From Gammaproteobacteria bacterium (lineage in GTDB: Bacteria; Pseudomonadota; Gammaproteobacteria; Pseudomonadales; Azotimanducaceae), in the NCBI GenBank assembly GCA_026708185.1, contig JAPOVK010000065.1:1-35653 (forward strand): a stretch of 35,653 nucleotides of DNA. The letters are read 5' to 3'. Made by a program: the position numbers and the translations under genes. Below the pieces are notes generated by a model, which was given only the letters and a program-made list of their open reading frames with translations, had not been told where the DNA came from and ran no database searches. Shown here piece after piece: positions 34,101 to 35,653 of this stretch; position 1 is the stretch's first letter, and every line of letters begins with the position of its first letter.

Positions 34101-34442
34101 TTCAATCCCGGCGGGAATCGCAACCAGGTGAGCCGGTTGCGGGTGATCAACGACGGTCGCGAAACGGCGGAGATCACCGTAACCGGCATCGACGACCTGG
34201 GCGCGAGCTCTCGGCGCGCCACGCCGGTTCGGTTCACCGTGCCCGGGGGACACGCGAGGACAGTCACCGCCCAGGAGCTGGAGTCGGGCGACGGCCTCGA
34301 CGCGGGGCTGGGCGACGGCGCAGGCAAGTGGCGGCTGCGAGTGCACTCCGACGAGCCCGTCGGGGTTGTGAACCTGCTGGCCAGCCCGACCGGACACCTC
34401 ACCAACCTGTCGGACGCGCGCCGGCGTTACGAATCACCGTAG
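31200..34442 (+). CDS. Secreted leucine-rich-repeat protein with four C-terminal modules
   Basis: A 1080-residue exported protein. The start at ATG 31200 gives a clean signal peptide, RLAWVLAILCCAAAGWG, ending near residue 29. The frame is open further upstream, but without a leader. After a short cap, about 21 bacterial-type repeats of 22 residues run from about 97 to 560, for example LLSLNLAGNRIADVASLAGL. They form an internalin-like solenoid. Then come two copies of a 220-residue unit (about 609-830 and 853-1075), each of two halves. The first half has RQGF-x-RVV, HFNS-x-DLE-x-GN and an RT-x-DGFLT end. The second half has FNPG-x-N-x-NQVS-x-LR and ends SPTGHLTNLS. These look like beta-sandwich modules of unknown name. 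It is probably a surface or secreted binding protein. Confidence 0.9.
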   Translation: MRTGFGRWCRSTRLAWVLAILCCAAAGWGAEVDIPDANLRAAVERALGKESGAAITDEEMESLTSLDASGSRPPPFSTRAVPDEIADLRGIEHAVNLESLTLSSNRIVDLEPLEDLAALLSLNLAGNRIADVASLAGLAGLVTLDLSFNRITDVEPLRNLTALSSLAASFNQIQDVEPIAGLTGLTSLDLRANRAIADVSPLAGLTRLSRLNLAGNRIADIAPLGSLTGLSELNLSNNRIAGGLGVLAGLTGLSSLDLGGNRISALETLPSGLRTLHLNSNDIVDLQALESLTTLTRLWLFGNKIEDLAPLGALTGLAVLLLDDNNITDVSPLRDLTSVLILGLQHNRITDVGPLAGMARLYDLRLAGNRIVDVSPLAEMASLRSLNLTGNNVADVSPLASAPALSSLFLGSNQLTDLTSLADLTGLSTLWLDGNAVADVSPLAAMTQLGSLALNDNAVVDVSPLAALTQLSHLALSDNRVVDISSLAELANLTRLELGQNEIVDISRLEELDRLHWLALEGNAITDIAPLGALASLSSVYLWDNRITDIRSLVDNAGIGANDLVLLWRNPLDARSQDGHIADLEARDVRVIRSGHDVPFIPVAADETRQGFVRVVEAGGPQFVNTPVWIHAVDDLGDGRTPVQAWFARGFGLHFNSNDLEFGNRAKFASGAAGTGVGGWRLGIYSELALEVSAYLRTRDGFLTSMNALAPPSADGYRIATFNPGRNKNQVSSLRLANPGYESTDVIIRGVDDDGAPSAGAVRVSLAPGEARALTAEQLESGENLDGALGSGAGKWRLELATDAPIQAMSLLESPTGHLTNLSSVPDNATVLADGTTRHGIPLFPAADDPLGRQGFARVVNQGTAPATVEIVAIDDAGVAQPPATLTVAPGTTVHFNSDDLEGGNADKGLSSGITGGDGHWRLRLTTVADIEVLSYIRTEDGFLTAMHDTVPGVEDPAGGHVHEVAIFNPGGNRNQVSRLRVINDGRETAEITVTGIDDLGASSRRATPVRFTVPGGHARTVTAQELESGDGLDAGLGDGAGKWRLRVHSDEPVGVVNLLASPTGHLTNLSDARRRYESP

Positions 34443-34645
34443 GACATGCGGCTGCCCGTGTAGAGCACCGGGTCGAGGCGGAGCGCCTGCCCTGGCGACC
34501 GTAACGGGCTGAATGTGCGCCGGAAAATGACGTCGGGTGAATCTCCTACAAGCCGCCGGGCGGATGTCTCTAACGCCTTCGGTTCCGCGTGCGGGATGCT
34601 TGCCCGACGACCACGAACCGGAACGCGCTATGGTAGATTCCAGCC
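34443..34645. other. Intergenic region ahead of the Uma2 gene
   Basis: About 200 bases contain no convincing gene. Near its end TATGGTAGATT at 34629-34639 reads as an extended -10 (TGG then TAGATT). Transcription would begin at or next to the Uma2 ATG at 34646, giving an mRNA with almost no leader. I see no Shine-Dalgarno sequence. Confidence 0.35.
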
Positions 34646-35431
34646 ATGCAGAACACCTCCGCACACCTAGGCAGAACGCACGGGCGAAATCGTGCGGCAC
34701 CGCTGTCCGCGATCCACGCCGAAGCCCTTTGGCGGCCGCTGCCGCCGGTCGGCTATGACGACGACGGCTATCCGTGCGAGAGCCGCAACGTGGCGGAGAG
34801 CAGCGCGCACGACGACGTCCTGAGCTACTTCAGGAACGCCGCCCTCGCCCTGCTCGCCGGTCGCCCCGACGCCATGGTCCAGGCGCGGCTGCTGATCCTT
34901 TTCGAGCAGGGCAACCCGCGCGCAGCCGTCGAACCCGACATCACCGTCGCGCTCGGCGTCGGGCGGCATTTCAGGAACTCCTACAAGATCTGGGTCGAAG
35001 GGCGTCCGCCGGATCTCGTGGTCGAGGGGCTGTCGAACAAGACCTGGCGCCGGGACGTCGACATCAAGCCGGCGCTATACCAGGATCTCGGCGTGCGCGA
35101 GTACTGGCAGGTCGACCCGCTTGGTCGGATCCCCGAACCGATCGCCGGCTACCGCCTGGAACAGGGCGTCTACCGGCCGATCGAGCCGCTACGCCCCGGG
35201 GTCTACCGGAGCGGCGTGCTGAACGCCGAGCTCTCCTACGACCGCGCCGAGATGACCATTCGCGATGCGCAGACGGGCGAGCGCATTCCACTGGTCCACG
35301 ACGCCGTGCGCGAACGCAACGACGCCCGGCGCGAACGTGACGGTGCCTTGCGGCAGCGGGACGAAGAGCGGACGGCCCACGCGGCGGCGCTGGCGAGGAT
35401 TGCGGAACTAGAGGCCCGCTTGAAGCCCTAG
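34646..35431 (+). CDS. Uma2-family (DUF820) nuclease-like protein
   Basis: A 261-residue protein of the Uma2/DUF820 family, which has a PD-(D/E)XK nuclease fold. Visible signature parts are AVEPDITV at about 94-101, PDLVVEGLSNKT at 122-133 (D-x-V-x-E followed by a Ser) and YQDLGVREYWQVDP at 145-158. The catalytic acidic residues are therefore in place. A charged coiled-coil tail from about 215 to 258 is common in these proteins. Their biological role is largely unknown; they are often found in many copies per genome. No ribosome binding site is visible ahead of the ATG, which fits a leaderless start. A strong hairpin follows at once. Confidence 0.85.
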   Translation: MQNTSAHLGRTHGRNRAAPLSAIHAEALWRPLPPVGYDDDGYPCESRNVAESSAHDDVLSYFRNAALALLAGRPDAMVQARLLILFEQGNPRAAVEPDITVALGVGRHFRNSYKIWVEGRPPDLVVEGLSNKTWRRDVDIKPALYQDLGVREYWQVDPLGRIPEPIAGYRLEQGVYRPIEPLRPGVYRSGVLNAELSYDRAEMTIRDAQTGERIPLVHDAVRERNDARRERDGALRQRDEERTAHAAALARIAELEARLKP

Positions 35432-35432
35432 G

Positions 35433-35454
35433 CGAGTCGCCTTGCGGCGACTCG
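35433..35454. terminator. Perfect hairpin right after the Uma2 gene
   Basis: CGAGTCGCC at 35433-35441 pairs with GGCGACTCG at 35446-35454 around the loop TTGC. It begins one base after the TAG stop. There is no T run, so it is an incomplete intrinsic terminator or a stabilising 3' hairpin. Confidence 0.5.
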
Positions 35455-35606
35455 ATCGAGAACGCTCCGCATTCTCAGGCAACTCCTTCAGCGTATCCAG
35501 AAACAGGCTCGGGCGGATGTCCTACAGCAATCCGAGAGATCGTCCGTAGCGGGGCCGGCGGCGGACGTTCGATGCTATCCCGACACGGGAATCCGGGGCG
35601 CGTCGC

Positions 35607-35653
35607 ATGGCGGAGCCGGTCAGCCACGACCAGAACTTCAAGAACCTCATCGT
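35607..35653 (+). CDS. Start of a probable Rpn/transposase-like nuclease gene, cut by window end
   Basis: Fifteen codons are visible from ATG 35607: MAEPVSHDQNFKNLI. The HDQNFKNLI start is typical of proteins annotated as Rpn-family or YadD-like PD-(D/E)XK nucleases related to recombination-promoting nucleases. No strong ribosome binding site is seen. With only 15 residues the assignment is tentative; the gene continues beyond the right edge. Confidence 0.4.
   Translation, partial: MAEPVSHDQNFKNLI

Noticed and set aside
1-35653. tRNA, rRNA, complete insertion sequence or prophage genes
   Set aside because: I found no cloverleaf, rRNA motif, transposase, integrase or phage structural gene on either strand; short tRNA-like stretches near 3990 and 34460 do not fold into the canonical arms.

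Overview
The window is GC-rich, gene-dense DNA from a Gram-negative bacterium. An outer-membrane secretin and minor pseudopilins of a type II secretion system, O-antigen-type polysaccharide genes and a Uma2 nuclease point to a Pseudomonadota, most likely a gammaproteobacterium. No rRNA or tRNA gene, integrase, transposase or CRISPR array was seen, so the species cannot be fixed.

Layout. (1) 1-5068, leftward: the 5' part of a Wzz-like chain-length regulator runs off the left edge. It is followed by a DUF2806-like protein whose frame runs through its own intrinsic terminator, a small four-helix membrane protein, and a TylF-type methyltransferase. GC-rich intergenic repeats lie between these genes. 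(2) 5267-20315, the glycan locus: one rightward methyltransferase, then a leftward seven-gene operon read from 13722 down to 6153. Its order is methyltransferase, CapK-like adenylate-forming enzyme, frameshifted sulfotransferase, flippase, and three glycosyltransferases. Diverging from it is a rightward set at 13885-18352: three GT4-type glycosyltransferases and one all-helical protein of unknown function. A leftward O-antigen ligase/polymerase closes the region. (3) 20427-22166: a secreted protein with a strong promoter and ribosome binding site and tandem strong terminators, probably abundant at the cell surface. (4) 22524-27642: a leftward type II secretion cluster in the order gspC-like, gspI, gspJ, gspK, gspD. 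(5) 27788-31106, a region in flux: an intact methyltransferase, a methyltransferase broken by three frameshifts, a probable pYEATS-domain protein with a three-helix membrane partner and a small upstream ORF, plus short gene fragments. One fragment matches gspI. (6) 31200-35653: a secreted leucine-rich-repeat protein with four C-terminal sandwich-like modules, a Uma2 nuclease, and the first codons of a probable Rpn-like nuclease at the right edge.

How it fits together. Regions 1 and 2 look like a Wzx/Wzy/Wzz-dependent surface polysaccharide locus: transferases build a repeat unit that can be methylated and perhaps sulfated, the flippase exports it, the ligase/polymerase polymerises or attaches it, and the Wzz-like protein sets its length. 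Region 3 is a candidate cargo or partner of the adjacent partial type II system. The best candidate for something poorly described is the membrane protein plus pYEATS pair at 29583-30866, inside a patch of gene decay.
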